Shown here: piece by piece, positions 15,426 to 22,289 of the stretch
Numbering within the stretch: the first letter of the stretch is position 1
How the letters are laid out: each line of letters begins with the position of its first letter
Source: JAKZSU01 sp047517485
GTDB lineage: Bacteria > Pseudomonadota > Alphaproteobacteria > UBA7887
Direction of reading: 5' to 3'
DNA: 22,343 bases
Assembly (NCBI GenBank): GCA_047517485.1
Contig: JAKZSU010000130.1
Location: 1-22,343, forward strand
Made by a program: the position numbers and the translations under genes
Notes under the pieces: generated by a model
Seen by the model: the letters and a program-made list of their open reading frames with translations, nothing else
Told to the model about the DNA's origin: nothing
The model's database searches: none

Positions 15426-15584
15426 GAGTGGGTGACACTCCCAGAATGCCAGGGCGGGTGCCAGTGGGCCAGGAAAAATGAGTGACCTTGTTAACAACCG
15501 GTGGGTGAGGCGAATCACTGCGCTCTGGACAAAGACGTGTTCCAATGACCGTGCCGAACAGACGCCTTGCAAAGGAGACAAGCG
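15426..15584. other. intergenic leader before the 67-residue peptide gene
   Basis: 159 bp between the MITE-like element and the small exported-peptide gene. It contains GTGGGTGACACTCC and AAAAATGAGTGACC stretches that faintly resemble the element terminus, and GTTAACAACCGGTGGG. I find no open reading frame or clear promoter, though this stretch must carry the promoter of the next gene if that gene is expressed alone. Confidence 0.25.
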
Positions 15585-15788
15585 ATGTTAATCCAGCCCA
15601 CCATTCGTCGCATGGTTTTCACCCTGGCGTTGACCGCGGCCACGGCTCTCACTCTGACCGCGCCAGCCGCCAATGCCTGCCCCGAGATCGTTTTCGACGC
15701 CCAGACCGGGGCTGCCCAAACCCAGACCGATCTCCGCGAGGCGCTCGCGCAATTCGAAGAGCAAGTCGCGACGGCGGACGCAAGCTGA
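15585..15788 (+). CDS. small exported protein, unknown function
   Basis: 67-residue protein not recognised as a family. Residues 1-31 form a clear signal peptide: basic IRR, a hydrophobic Leu/Thr/Ala core and an Ala-Asn-Ala cleavage site before Cys32. The spacing is not a good lipobox (Asn at -2, Ala at -3), so a free periplasmic peptide is more likely than a lipoprotein. The mature part of about 36 residues is acidic and helical (TQTDLREALAQFEEQVATADAS) with a single Cys. AAAGGAGACAAGCG before the ATG is one of the best ribosome-binding sites in the window, which supports a real gene despite its size. Confidence 0.65.
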   Translation: MLIQPTIRRMVFTLALTAATALTLTAPAANACPEIVFDAQTGAAQTQTDLREALAQFEEQVATADAS

Positions 15789-15853
15789 CACCAGACTGTG
15801 CAAACCGCGAGCCCGCAATGTAGGCTGCGCCCCTAACGAATAAAGGGCGCGCC

Positions 15854-16768
15854 GTGCCGAAAAACACCGAAATCGGGGGAATTTATCCCATGCTCTACGG
15901 ACTGTTCGCCGCCGATGGCGCGCTCGATCGCGCCGCCATGCGCAAGCAAGTCGAGGCGGTGGTGGGCAGTGGCGCGCACGGCTTGGCGATGCTTGGCCTC
16001 GCCACCGAGGTCGGCAAGCTCGATACCGGCGAACGCCGCGATCTGCTCGACTGTGTCGCCGAGGCAGTCGACGGGCGCTTGCCGTTCGCGGTGACTATCG
16101 CCGAGCCCAGCGTGGCCGGGCAGATCGCCTTCGGCCGTGCCGCCGCCGCCGGCGCGAAATGGCTGATTCTGCAGCCGCCGCCGGGCGGCGCGAGCGAGGC
16201 GGATCTGTTGCGATTTTTCGGCGCGGTCGCCGACGGCGTATCGCTTCCCGTCGCCATCCAGAACGCGCCGGACTATCTCGGCGTCGGGTTATCGAATCAG
16301 GGGTTCGCGACATTGCGCCGTAGCCACGGCAATCTGTCGTTGCTCAAGGCCGAAGGGTCACCGACATACTTGCGTCAGTTGATCGAGGAAACGGACGGCG
16401 CCTTTCAAGTGTTCAACGGACGCGCCGGCATCGAACTCACCGAATCGCTCCGCGCCGGCTGCGTCGGCCTGATCCCCGGCGCCGAGACCGCCGATATTCA
16501 GGCGGCGATTTACGATCTCGTCCAGGCCGGCGACGACGCGGGAGCGGAACGCCGGTTTCGCGCGCTACTGCCGCTGCTGCTGCTGTTCCTCATGGAGTCG
16601 ATCCGCCACCAGGTGTGCTATGGCAAGCGTCTGGCGGCCCGGCGGATGGATCTCGGCCCGATACACGACCGCGCGCCGGCCGCGGCGCCGAGCACTTTTG
16701 GTCTCGATCTGCTCGAACGATTGGCCGCCGATCTCGGCCCCATGGCGACTTTTACCAAACCGCGATGA
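15854..16768 (+). CDS. DapA-family class I aldolase/lyase
   Basis: 304-residue member of the dihydrodipicolinate synthase/N-acetylneuraminate lyase superfamily, TIM-barrel enzymes that form a Schiff base with a 2-oxo acid such as pyruvate. The Schiff-base Lys165 is in LLKAEG, and Tyr141 is in NAPDYLG. The usual G-T-T/S-G-E phosphate/carboxylate loop is replaced by GLATE (48-52), arguing against authentic DapA and for a catabolic aldolase or dehydratase. The GTG start at 15854 has AAGGGCG upstream. A poly-Leu run (239-245) lies in the C-terminal helical region. The TGA stop lies inside the hairpin 16757-16787. The true substrate is not evident. The nearby TRAP binding protein for 2-oxo-acid-like ligands is a suggestive but unproven neighbour. 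Confidence 0.83.
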   Translation: MPKNTEIGGIYPMLYGLFAADGALDRAAMRKQVEAVVGSGAHGLAMLGLATEVGKLDTGERRDLLDCVAEAVDGRLPFAVTIAEPSVAGQIAFGRAAAAGAKWLILQPPPGGASEADLLRFFGAVADGVSLPVAIQNAPDYLGVGLSNQGFATLRRSHGNLSLLKAEGSPTYLRQLIEETDGAFQVFNGRAGIELTESLRAGCVGLIPGAETADIQAAIYDLVQAGDDAGAERRFRALLPLLLLFLMESIRHQVCYGKRLAARRMDLGPIHDRAPAAAPSTFGLDLLERLAADLGPMATFTKPR

Positions 16769-16787
16769 GGAGTGCTCATCGCGGTTT
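16757..16787. terminator. perfect 13-bp hairpin over the dapA-like stop codon
   Basis: AAACCGCGATGAG (16757-16769) pairs perfectly with CTCATCGCGGTTT (16775-16787) around a 5-base loop GAGTG; the stop codon of the aldolase gene is in the left arm. Flanking A and T bases at the arms make it look bidirectional. No long U tract follows. The same core recurs at 16978-17002. Confidence 0.55.
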
Positions 16788-16792
16788 GTAGT

Positions 16793-16980
16793 GCGTTCAA
16801 GCGCCGGCCAAGCTGGCCTCGCATAAGCTCGGGCGCGCGGTCGCGCTTGCCGTGAGCGGAGCTCACGGGCGGTGGTGGAGCCTGGATGATCGGGGGAGAC
16901 TGGGTTCTGGTTTTTTAAGGGCGTTCAGTCGCCACGCAGGCTGGCCTCGCATAAGCTCGGGCGCGCGTTCGCGCTTGCCG
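16793..16980. repeat. two 60-bp direct repeats with palindromes
   Basis: Unit A (16793-16852) and unit B (16921-16980) agree at 53 of 60 bases; the last 34 (from CTCGCATAAGCTCGGGCGCG onward) differ by one base. Unit A is followed by the hairpin CCGTGAGC-GGA-GCTCACGG (16850-16868), and unit B by the hairpin at 16978. The 52 bp between them hold a T-rich stretch (GGTTTTTTAAGG) and no gene. The layout resembles an interspersed REP/BIME-type element filling the gap between convergent genes. Confidence 0.65.
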
Positions 16981-17002
16981 CGATGAGGAACGCTCATCGC
17001 GG
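16978..17002. terminator. 10-bp hairpin downstream of the TRAP protein gene
   Basis: CCGCGATGAG (16978-16987) pairs perfectly with CTCATCGCGG (16993-17002), loop GAACG. It lies 7 bp beyond the stop of the minus-strand TRAP gene and shares stem sequence with the hairpin at 16757-16787. It may terminate that operon or be a mobile repeat. Confidence 0.5.
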
Positions 17003-17009
17003 GGTGGTC

Positions 17010-18083
17010 TTAGATCAGCGCCCGCGCCGTCATGTAGCCGTGACTGCCGTAGGGCGCCAGCGCGACCGCCTGGGCGCGAAAAGTCGACCAGCTTTGGTAA
17101 ATGCGCGCGCTCAGATCGTCATAGGCGCTGACCTCGGCGACGACCTCGTGCGAGATCTCCAGCAGACGGCGTAACACGGGGTCGGAGAAATGGCGGATAT
17201 CGACGTTGTACTTCGTTCGCAACGCCTCGAGCGCTTGTGCGTTGCCGTACCGCATCTCGGCCGGGAGCCGCGTCGTTTCGGTGCCCGCGGCTTGGCGAAG
17301 GACCGCCTGCAGATCGCTGGGTAGAGCGTCATAGGCTTCGATATTGACGGTCAGACTGTTGGCGGGGCCGGGCTCGTGCACCCCCGGGCCGTAATAATAC
17401 TTGGCCGCCTTGTGCAGACCGAAGGCAAGATCGGCGTAGGGTGCGATCCACTCGGCGGCATCGATCAAGCCGGTTTGCAAGGCTTGCTGGATTTCGCCAC
17501 CCGAGAGATTGATCGTGGTTGCGCCAAGGCGATTGAGAACCTCCGCGCCGAGGCCGGGAATCCGCATCCGCAAGCCGGCGAAATCGTCCGGTGTGTTGAT
17601 CTCGCGATTGTACCAGCCGCCCATATTGGTGCCGCTGTTGCCGGCCAGGAAAGAGCGCAGGCCGAAGGCGCCGTAGAGTTCGTCCCACAGAGCCTGGCCG
17701 CCGCCATGGTAGATCCACGAGTCGTGTTCCTCCGGGGTCAAGCCGCCCGGAACCGAGCAGAAGAACGCCGTTGCCGGATGCTTGGCGGTCCAGATATAAG
17801 GCGCTTCGTGCATGCATTCGGCGGTGCCGTCGCGCACCGCGTCGAAGGCTTCATACGCCGGCACCAGTTCACCGGCGCCATAGATCTTCACCGTCAGCCG
17901 GCCGTCCGACATCGCCGCGACGGCATCGGCGATGCGCTGCGAGCCGGTGCCGAGGCCGGGAAAATTGCGCGGCCACAGGGTGACCATGCGCCACTCGACG
18001 CCGCCCTGGCCGATCGCCGGCGCGGCAAACGTGCTCGCGGCGGTGCCGGCGGCGGCGCCGGTGAGGAATGTGCGGCGTTTCAT
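17010..18083 (-). CDS. TRAP transporter substrate-binding protein, DctP/TakP type
   Basis: 357-residue periplasmic binding protein of a tripartite ATP-independent transporter. The N-terminus MKRRTFLTGAAAG with an Ala-rich core and APAIGQ is a twin-arginine signal, as in many alphaproteobacterial TRAP proteins. Family stretches are WPRNFPGLGTGSQRIAD, AGELVPAYEAFDAV, GLRMRIPGLGAEVL (with the ligand-carboxylate Arg region) and LIDAAEWIAPYADLAFGLHKAAKYYY; these resemble 2-oxo-acid binding TakP. I chose the ATG at 18083: GGGAGA lies upstream and the Tat motif begins at once. It overlaps the preceding deacetylase gene by 4 bp (ATGA). No DctQ or DctM membrane genes are in the window, so partner subunits must be encoded elsewhere. 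Confidence 0.9.
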   Translation of the reverse strand: MKRRTFLTGAAAGTAASTFAAPAIGQGGVEWRMVTLWPRNFPGLGTGSQRIADAVAAMSDGRLTVKIYGAGELVPAYEAFDAVRDGTAECMHEAPYIWTAKHPATAFFCSVPGGLTPEEHDSWIYHGGGQALWDELYGAFGLRSFLAGNSGTNMGGWYNREINTPDDFAGLRMRIPGLGAEVLNRLGATTINLSGGEIQQALQTGLIDAAEWIAPYADLAFGLHKAAKYYYGPGVHEPGPANSLTVNIEAYDALPSDLQAVLRQAAGTETTRLPAEMRYGNAQALEALRTKYNVDIRHFSDPVLRRLLEISHEVVAEVSAYDDLSARIYQSWSTFRAQAVALAPYGSHGYMTARALI

Positions 18084-18964
18084 ACCAAGTCTCCCGCGCT
18101 CGGGTCGGCGGCTTGGTACCAATCGGCGATCCCGCTGCCGGTCATGAAAATTACGTCATCGCGAGCGCTGAGCAAATCAAGCATCCGAGCCAGATAGCCG
18201 ATGCGATGTGGCACGCCGATCAAATGCGGATGGAGGCCGATCGGCAGGACGCGGGGATTGTGCGCCAATTCGCTGTCGAAGGTCTCCAGGGTATCGGCGA
18301 GACGGCGGAGCATTTCCGGCGAGGCATGCTTTTCGACGGCGTAAATCACGCTGTCGTTGATTTCGACATTGTAGGGCATCGCGATCAGCGGGCCGAACTC
18401 GGTGGTCATCCAGCATGGCAGATCGTCGAGCACCCAATCGCACAGATAGTCGATGCCGGCGGCCTTCAAGAGGTCGGGCGTGTTCGCGGTCTCGCGCAAG
18501 CCGGGGCCGAGCCAACCGCGTACCGGCGTGCCGGTAAAGCCGCTCAAAATCTCGAGCGCGCGCGCGATCAGGGCGCCTTCGTCGTCCTCGCCCTGGACCG
18601 CGCGCTGATGAATGCCGTGGCCGATGAATTCCCAGCCCGCTTTGAGCATCGCCTCGGCGCAGGCGGGATAGGCGTCGACGACCCCCGCATTGATGCTCGT
18701 GCTTGCCGGAAGACCGCGCTCGGCGAGCATCGACAGGATGCGCGGCATGCCGCAGCGCATGCCGTACTCGGCCCAGGCGAAGTTGGGGACGTCGGGCACC
18801 TGCTCGGCGCCGTGCGGGGCGGGAATGATCTTGCGCGGCATGGCGTGGTCGAACCGCCAATGCTCGACGTTGACCACCAAATGAACGATCAGCGGCTTGC
18901 CGTTCGGCGGCGGCAAGGGTGGCCTTTGGTCGGCCATGCGATATGGCACGTGTGGATTGGTCAT
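18080..18964 (-). CDS. polysaccharide deacetylase / allantoinase (PuuE)-like protein
   Basis: 294-residue protein of the NodB-homology carbohydrate esterase 4 superfamily, in the branch that includes PuuE-type allantoinases rather than the secreted chitin deacetylases, since no signal peptide is present. Recognisable parts are the first strand LIVHLVVNVEHW (25-36), AWAEYGMRCGMPRIL, ASTSINAGVVDAYP, the metal-site helix region EFIGHGIHQ, and RGWLGPGLRETANTPDLL. The classical Asp-Asp pair is absent and Asn-Val-Glu stands there, as in PuuE-like proteins. GAGGGGGGCAGCCG precedes the ATG at 18964. The stop overlaps the TRAP start as ATGA, so the two are translationally coupled. The enzyme probably acts on a compound related to the transported ligand (inference). 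Confidence 0.8.
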   Translation of the reverse strand: MTNPHVPYRMADQRPPLPPPNGKPLIVHLVVNVEHWRFDHAMPRKIIPAPHGAEQVPDVPNFAWAEYGMRCGMPRILSMLAERGLPASTSINAGVVDAYPACAEAMLKAGWEFIGHGIHQRAVQGEDDEGALIARALEILSGFTGTPVRGWLGPGLRETANTPDLLKAAGIDYLCDWVLDDLPCWMTTEFGPLIAMPYNVEINDSVIYAVEKHASPEMLRRLADTLETFDSELAHNPRVLPIGLHPHLIGVPHRIGYLARMLDLLSARDDVIFMTGSGIADWYQAADPSAGDLV

Positions 18965-19254
18965 CGGCTGCCCCCCTCATCACCCTTGGTATAAGGTGTG
19001 CTGCGTCAGATGCTAATGCACTTTCCTAAGACAGGCGTTAATTTCCTCCCGGTGCCAGTCGAGTCCTTACAGTGCCATGCGATGCCTAACTGACCGTATT
19101 GTTTAGCATTTTTTGTCCCGCCGCCGTTCCCGACCCCTTGAAATGAAGACACGCCTACCCTAAGCTACCCCCACGGATTGATGCCGCACGTTTGCGGCTT
19201 GATTACACGCTCCGGTCCCTCAGCTCGGGTCCGGGCTTCGCGTCGGGGATCGCC
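18965..19254. other. intergenic, no gene found
   Basis: 290 bp between the divergent deacetylase gene and the recombinase remnant. It must hold the promoter of the deacetylase-TRAP pair. ATACCAAGGGTG, identical to the first 12 bases of the MITE-like terminus, occurs in reverse orientation at about 18984-18995. A small hairpin, GCCGCA-CGTT-TGCGGC, is at 19183-19198. I see no tRNA gene here even though a recombinase remnant follows. Confidence 0.3.
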
Positions 19255-19392
19255 ATGCCGAAAAGAAGCACCCTCCGCCTCACCGCCCGCAGCGTCGCCG
19301 CCCTGCCGGTGACCGGCAGGGACGCCGTCTACTGGGACCGCGATCTCGCCGGCTTCGGCGTCAGAAAATCCTCCGGAGCCGAGACGTACTGA
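19255..19392 (+). pseudogene. tyrosine recombinase, N-terminal remnant
   Basis: 45 codons that match the start of an alphaproteobacterial phage-type integrase with the N-terminal arm-DNA-binding domain: MPKRSTLRLTARSV, then LPVTGRDAVYWDRDLAGFGVR. Sequence identity to the family stops at SSGAETY, where a TGA follows. The rest of the gene resumes about 840 bp downstream (20235-20750). GGGGA lies ahead of the ATG. The gene was evidently interrupted at about 19393 by the segment carrying the antitoxin-like gene. Confidence 0.75.
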
Positions 19393-19423
19393 CAATCGCA
19401 TCATAACACATTTATAACAAAAG

Positions 19424-19942
19424 CTAATTCAAGAAGCCCGCGTTCAATCTAGCCCGCCTCTGATCCGGTCCGATTTTATCCGTAAGCAAAAGGCAAGCGG
19501 ATTCAATCCAACTCCCGCGCACGCTGGTCCGTATTTGTCGTCGTTCACCACCACCGCACAACCATCGCTTCCCGCGAACCCGGCACTCATAAATGACCTT
19601 TCGGGCGGCTGCCGCAACGGTGATGGCCGAATGTCGGCCCCGCGCCCAGGACCGGTAATCACCGTCAGGCGAAGGCACGCAGGTGATCGCCGCACCCTTC
19701 CTCTCCTCCGCGTGCCGCAGCTCATAGAGCTGTTGAAGGTTCAACCAGAATTGACCCGACGTCCCGAAGACGCGGCATGGGCGCAGCGCCGTGTCTCCGG
19801 TAACGGCACGGCGAACGTTTACGATTTCGGTGATGCGGCTCACCGGAACCTCGATCCGCCGGCACAGCTCGGCCGGGCTCATCCCGAGCACGTCCAGGTT
19901 CTCGCAAAGCTCTTTGCCCAAATGAATGGGTTCGCCCGTCAT
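19424..19942 (-). CDS. HigA-like XRE antitoxin with extended, probably decayed C-terminus
   Basis: 172 codons from the ATG at 19942, which has an excellent ribosome-binding site (GAAGGAGGACGAC). Residues 1-80 match HigA/VapI antitoxins: HLGKELCENLDVLGMSPAELCRRI, the helix-turn-helix PVSRITEIVN, then TGDTALRP-RVFGTSGQFWLNLQQLYELRHAEE. Two family-conserved spots look damaged: VNVRR where VNGRR is usual, and RPCRVF where RLARFF is usual. HigA proteins normally end near residue 95-100; here the frame runs on for about 75 more residues of non-family sequence, which suggests a lost stop or a fusion. It may still repress its own promoter, or be a pseudogene. Toxin remnants lie just upstream on the same strand. 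Confidence 0.6.
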   Translation of the reverse strand: MTGEPIHLGKELCENLDVLGMSPAELCRRIEVPVSRITEIVNVRRAVTGDTALRPCRVFGTSGQFWLNLQQLYELRHAEERKGAAITCVPSPDGDYRSWARGRHSAITVAAAARKVIYECRVRGKRWLCGGGERRQIRTSVRGSWIESACLLLTDKIGPDQRRARLNAGFLN

Positions 19943-19955
19943 GTCGTCCTCCTTC

Positions 19956-20090
19956 TCAATGGTGGTCGACGAATTCCACACTGGCCGGGCAGTGCCGCTC
20001 GGACCGGAAGCCCGCGCCGGGGTGCCAAAGCTCCACCGCGTCGACGGCAATTCCTGGGTCATCACTGGCAAGCGGCCAGTCAGCACCTAC
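19956..20090 (-). pseudogene. possible higB toxin C-terminal remnant
   Basis: A frame ending VEFVDHH-stop (TGA at 19958-19956) lies 13 nt before the HigA-like start. HigB/RelE-type toxins of higBA operons characteristically end in VE-V-DYH, and this is the position where higB is expected. Upstream the frame opens only about 45 codons, meets a stop (about 20096), has no start codon near its beginning and shows no other clear toxin motif, so at most the tail of the gene survives. Confidence 0.3.
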
Positions 20091-20234
20091 CCACCTTCAG
20101 CAGTCATGGCGGCGCATCCGTGGGCGCGCCGGGCTGGAAGATTGCGAATTCACGACCTCCGCCGCCTCGATGTCGTCGATCCCGCCCCGCCGTTGACAGC
20201 CGCCGGCACATGCGCCCGATGACGCCCACCACCA

Positions 20235-20750
20235 TGCGCGGCGCGCCGGCAGGCGGTCGTCATGATCGACCGCATCAAGCGCGGCGAGGACCCCGTGCCG
20301 ACCGCGCCGGCGCCGGAGCCGACGGTGGCGGAGCTCGCCGAGCGCTACATGAAGGCCCATGAGGAGGTCGACTGCCGGCCGGGGACGGTCTCGAGACCTT
20401 CGGGCGCGTGGTGCGTCTGTACATCCTGCCGGAGCTCGGCCATCTCGCGCTCTCGGCGGTGGACCGTTCGCATGTCTCGGCACTGCATTACAGGATGCGC
20501 GACAAGGCGAACCAGACGGTGGATGTGCTGGCGAGGATGTTCCGTCTCGCCGAGGCGTGGGGGCATGACGCCGCCGCGGCGCAGCCCGTGCCGGTCGGTG
20601 CGGCGCTACCGTGAGCATCACCGCGAGCGGTTGACGCCGGAAGAGTACCGGCGTCTGGGCCGGGTGCTGGACGATGCTGAGGCCGACGGCTCGGTGTTCC
20701 CCTCGGCGGTGCCGGCGACCCGCCTGCTGCTGCTGACTGGGTGCCGCAAG
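20235..20750 (+). pseudogene. tyrosine recombinase, central remnant with frameshifts
   Basis: Continuation of the split integrase. Piece one: RRQAVVMIDRIKRGEDPVP and TVAELAERYMKAHEE, the end of the arm-binding domain and start of the core-binding SAM-like domain. A frameshift near 20385 leads to piece two: TFGRVVRLYILPELGHLAL to VLARMFRLAEAWG. A second shift near 20575 leads to piece three: SPCRSVRRYREHHRERLTPEEYRRLGRVL and LLLLTGCRK, where the first catalytic Arg region of the recombinase begins. Family sequence ends at LTGCRK, so the catalytic His-x-x-Arg and Tyr are missing. The gene is dead. Confidence 0.82.
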
Positions 20751-20777
20751 CCACAACCTCAACGAAGATCTGGATCG

Positions 20778-21542
20778 CTAGCCCGTCTCTAACCCTCCAT
20801 CTATGGGCCCATAAATGTCTTCGTATGGAGCAAGTTCCAAGAGGTCCCACCAACCCATATCTCCGAAATCCATTGCTCCCTTTGATACATCCCAGTCAAA
20901 GCCGAGCCGAACACTTAGCGTTTCTCCGTCTCGTGAATCCTCTATCACCCTAATTTGTGACAGTGATGTCCGGCCTAATCGATCCACCAGTTCCTCTGTA
21001 AGCCAGTCATATAACATCGGAACCCTATTTGGAGCGGCTACTGGTAACTCCGCTTCTTCGAGGTTCCCCATCAACAGTCCAAAAGTCACCACCCATTTTC
21101 GTGTTCGAGGACTGACTTCGCTCGGACTCGTAGAAGCCACGAGCTTTCCAATGAGAATGTTGGCCACTTCTCTCAATTCCATCCTTCGTAAATCGAGGTA
21201 ACAGACAGTGTCAAGCAAACCCACAAGAACGGTGTCGTCTACCCGCAATGGCAAAATAAATTCTTCATGCCTTCGCTGTGCCTCCAACTTCCCTACACTC
21301 CACTCGTATTGTGGCCAAGCTCTCCGGGCATACTCGGACGACACAAACGGCACAAAAAATCGTGTGGCTTCCCCGAAAACTGAAGAAAATTCATCATCCA
21401 ATCGCTTGCCCAACAAATATTCCAGGTAGAAATCGTCATAAAATACATTCGCTCCCTTTTCTACAAGAAGTTCACTCAGTTCTCGTGCGCGTGACCGACA
21501 CTCACCAGAAAACGACACCGCAAAATCGAACGCATAGGCCAT
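20778..21542 (-). CDS. TIR-domain protein, probable anti-phage or NAD+-hydrolysing effector
   Basis: 254-residue protein. Residues 4-125 are a TIR domain: beta-A DFAVSFSGE (6-14), GANVFYDDF (30-38), the BB-loop area EYLLGKRLDDEF, the strand FFVPFVSSEY, and ILPLRVDD. The pattern S-S-E-Y71-x4-W76-x3-E80 places Glu80 where bacterial TIR NADases have their catalytic glutamate. The C-terminal half (about 145-254, with LLMGNLEEAELP, LYDWLTEELVDRLG and a Trp/Asp-rich end) is not recognised and may sense the trigger. The ATG at 21542 is where the domain begins; ATG 21608 would add 22 residues. The ribosome-binding site is weak. The gene is clearly AT-richer than its surroundings and lies against a broken recombinase, which suggests horizontal transfer. 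Bacterial TIR proteins often act in abortive infection; that role here is inferred. Confidence 0.78.
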   Translation of the reverse strand: MAYAFDFAVSFSGECRSRARELSELLVEKGANVFYDDFYLEYLLGKRLDDEFSSVFGEATRFFVPFVSSEYARRAWPQYEWSVGKLEAQRRHEEFILPLRVDDTVLVGLLDTVCYLDLRRMELREVANILIGKLVASTSPSEVSPRTRKWVVTFGLLMGNLEEAELPVAAPNRVPMLYDWLTEELVDRLGRTSLSQIRVIEDSRDGETLSVRLGFDWDVSKGAMDFGDMGWWDLLELAPYEDIYGPIDGGLETG

Positions 21543-21977
21543 TTCAAAGTATTCCGCTCCGCTGCCACCTCGGCCCACGCTTGGCTTGCTCACGCGTTGG
21601 ACCAACATTTGCCCGGCTACGCCGCCGTATCGTCCTCACCCACCACACCGGGCGGCGCCGGCCGTCTTCGCGCAGCAACCGCGCGACTTCTACATCATGG
21701 GTATCTTTGGCTCCGACTGTCCCCATCCACCCTCGCCCCGGTGTCCGCCTCGACACTGTATTCTTATCATCTTGTCCTGCAGCGGCGCTTGTACTCCCGC
21801 CCGGTCCCACATGGGCAGACTTCGTTGCGCCCCATGCGACGACTCCGACCACGTCCGCGCCAAAAAGGCGGATTCGCCGGGCGCCGGCTTCAGCACAAGG
21901 AGATCGCGGAATTGATCGCGGGCTCGTGGCCGATGAATATTCGCGCAGGCTCGACCACGTGCGACAGACCTCATGGC
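21543..21977. other. scrambled GC-rich stretch without an intact gene
   Basis: 435 bp between the TIR gene and the small protein gene. GC content returns to that of the main genome. All six frames give low-complexity Arg/Pro/Ser translations, except the short minus-strand SEC-C tail at 21767-21835. A second minus-strand stretch, VEPARIFIGHEPAINSAIS ending at a stop near 21885, could be debris of a coding region. I read the stretch as rearranged gene fragments. Confidence 0.35.
21767..21835 (-). pseudogene. SEC-C zinc-motif C-terminal remnant
   Basis: 22 codons reading MGRNEVCPCGTGREYKRRC and then RTR-stop. SEC-C motifs, the zinc-binding tails of SecA, YecA/UPF0149 and many uncharacterised proteins, have the form GRN-x-CPCGSGKKYK-x-CC. 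Here the first two Cys and the last are kept, and the third is Arg. The same frame upstream is closed within about 20 codons, so no intact host protein is present. It could be a tiny orphan ORF, but a tail left from a deleted or frameshifted gene is more likely. Confidence 0.5.
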
Positions 21978-22289
21978 CTACCCGGTCACGAAATATTCGT
22001 AGTCGGTCAACCGCTTCCTACATCGCTGAAGCTCATCCTGCGTGAACAGGTCGTGCCATTCTGCGTTATCGTGGACAACGGCCTCGACACTTAAATCGAG
22101 CCGCCTCAGCTCCCATAGCCGCGTATAGCCGTCTGAAGGCTGCGAGGCATTGATAAGCTGTCGCGCTGTCTGGAGGGCACCCTTCTCGTTCAGCATGCGA
22201 AAAAAGATGCGCGGCGTGTAACCGATGTCCCTGGCTTCACGATAAATGGCGAACATGGCTTCGCCGAATCGGCGCTCAACATCAGTCAT
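21978..22289 (-). CDS. small conserved-looking protein, function unknown
   Basis: 103-residue soluble protein. It begins MTDVERRFGEAMFAIYREA and continues with RIFFRMLNEKGALQTARQLI, GYTRLWELRRLDLSVEAVV and NAEWHDLFTQDELQRCRKRL. The pattern of amphipathic helices, and its resemblance to short hypothetical proteins I recall from other proteobacteria, make it a real gene, but I know no function. The ATG at 22289 overlaps the stop of the upstream gene by 8 bp, so the pair is cotranscribed and probably coupled. No membrane segment or signal is visible. Confidence 0.68.
   Translation of the reverse strand: MTDVERRFGEAMFAIYREARDIGYTPRIFFRMLNEKGALQTARQLINASQPSDGYTRLWELRRLDLSVEAVVHDNAEWHDLFTQDELQRCRKRLTDYEYFVTG

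Noticed and set aside
16793..16980. CRISPR array
   Set aside because: Only two 60-bp units with a 68-bp gap, internal palindromes and no cas genes.
18965..19254. tRNA gene as the attachment site of the broken integrase
   Set aside because: I looked for an acceptor stem and T-loop (GGTTCRA) pattern and found none.
20097..20762. 221-codon minus-strand frame over the integrase remnant
   Set aside because: The + strand shows recombinase similarity in three linked pieces; the minus translation is Arg/Pro/His-rich noise.
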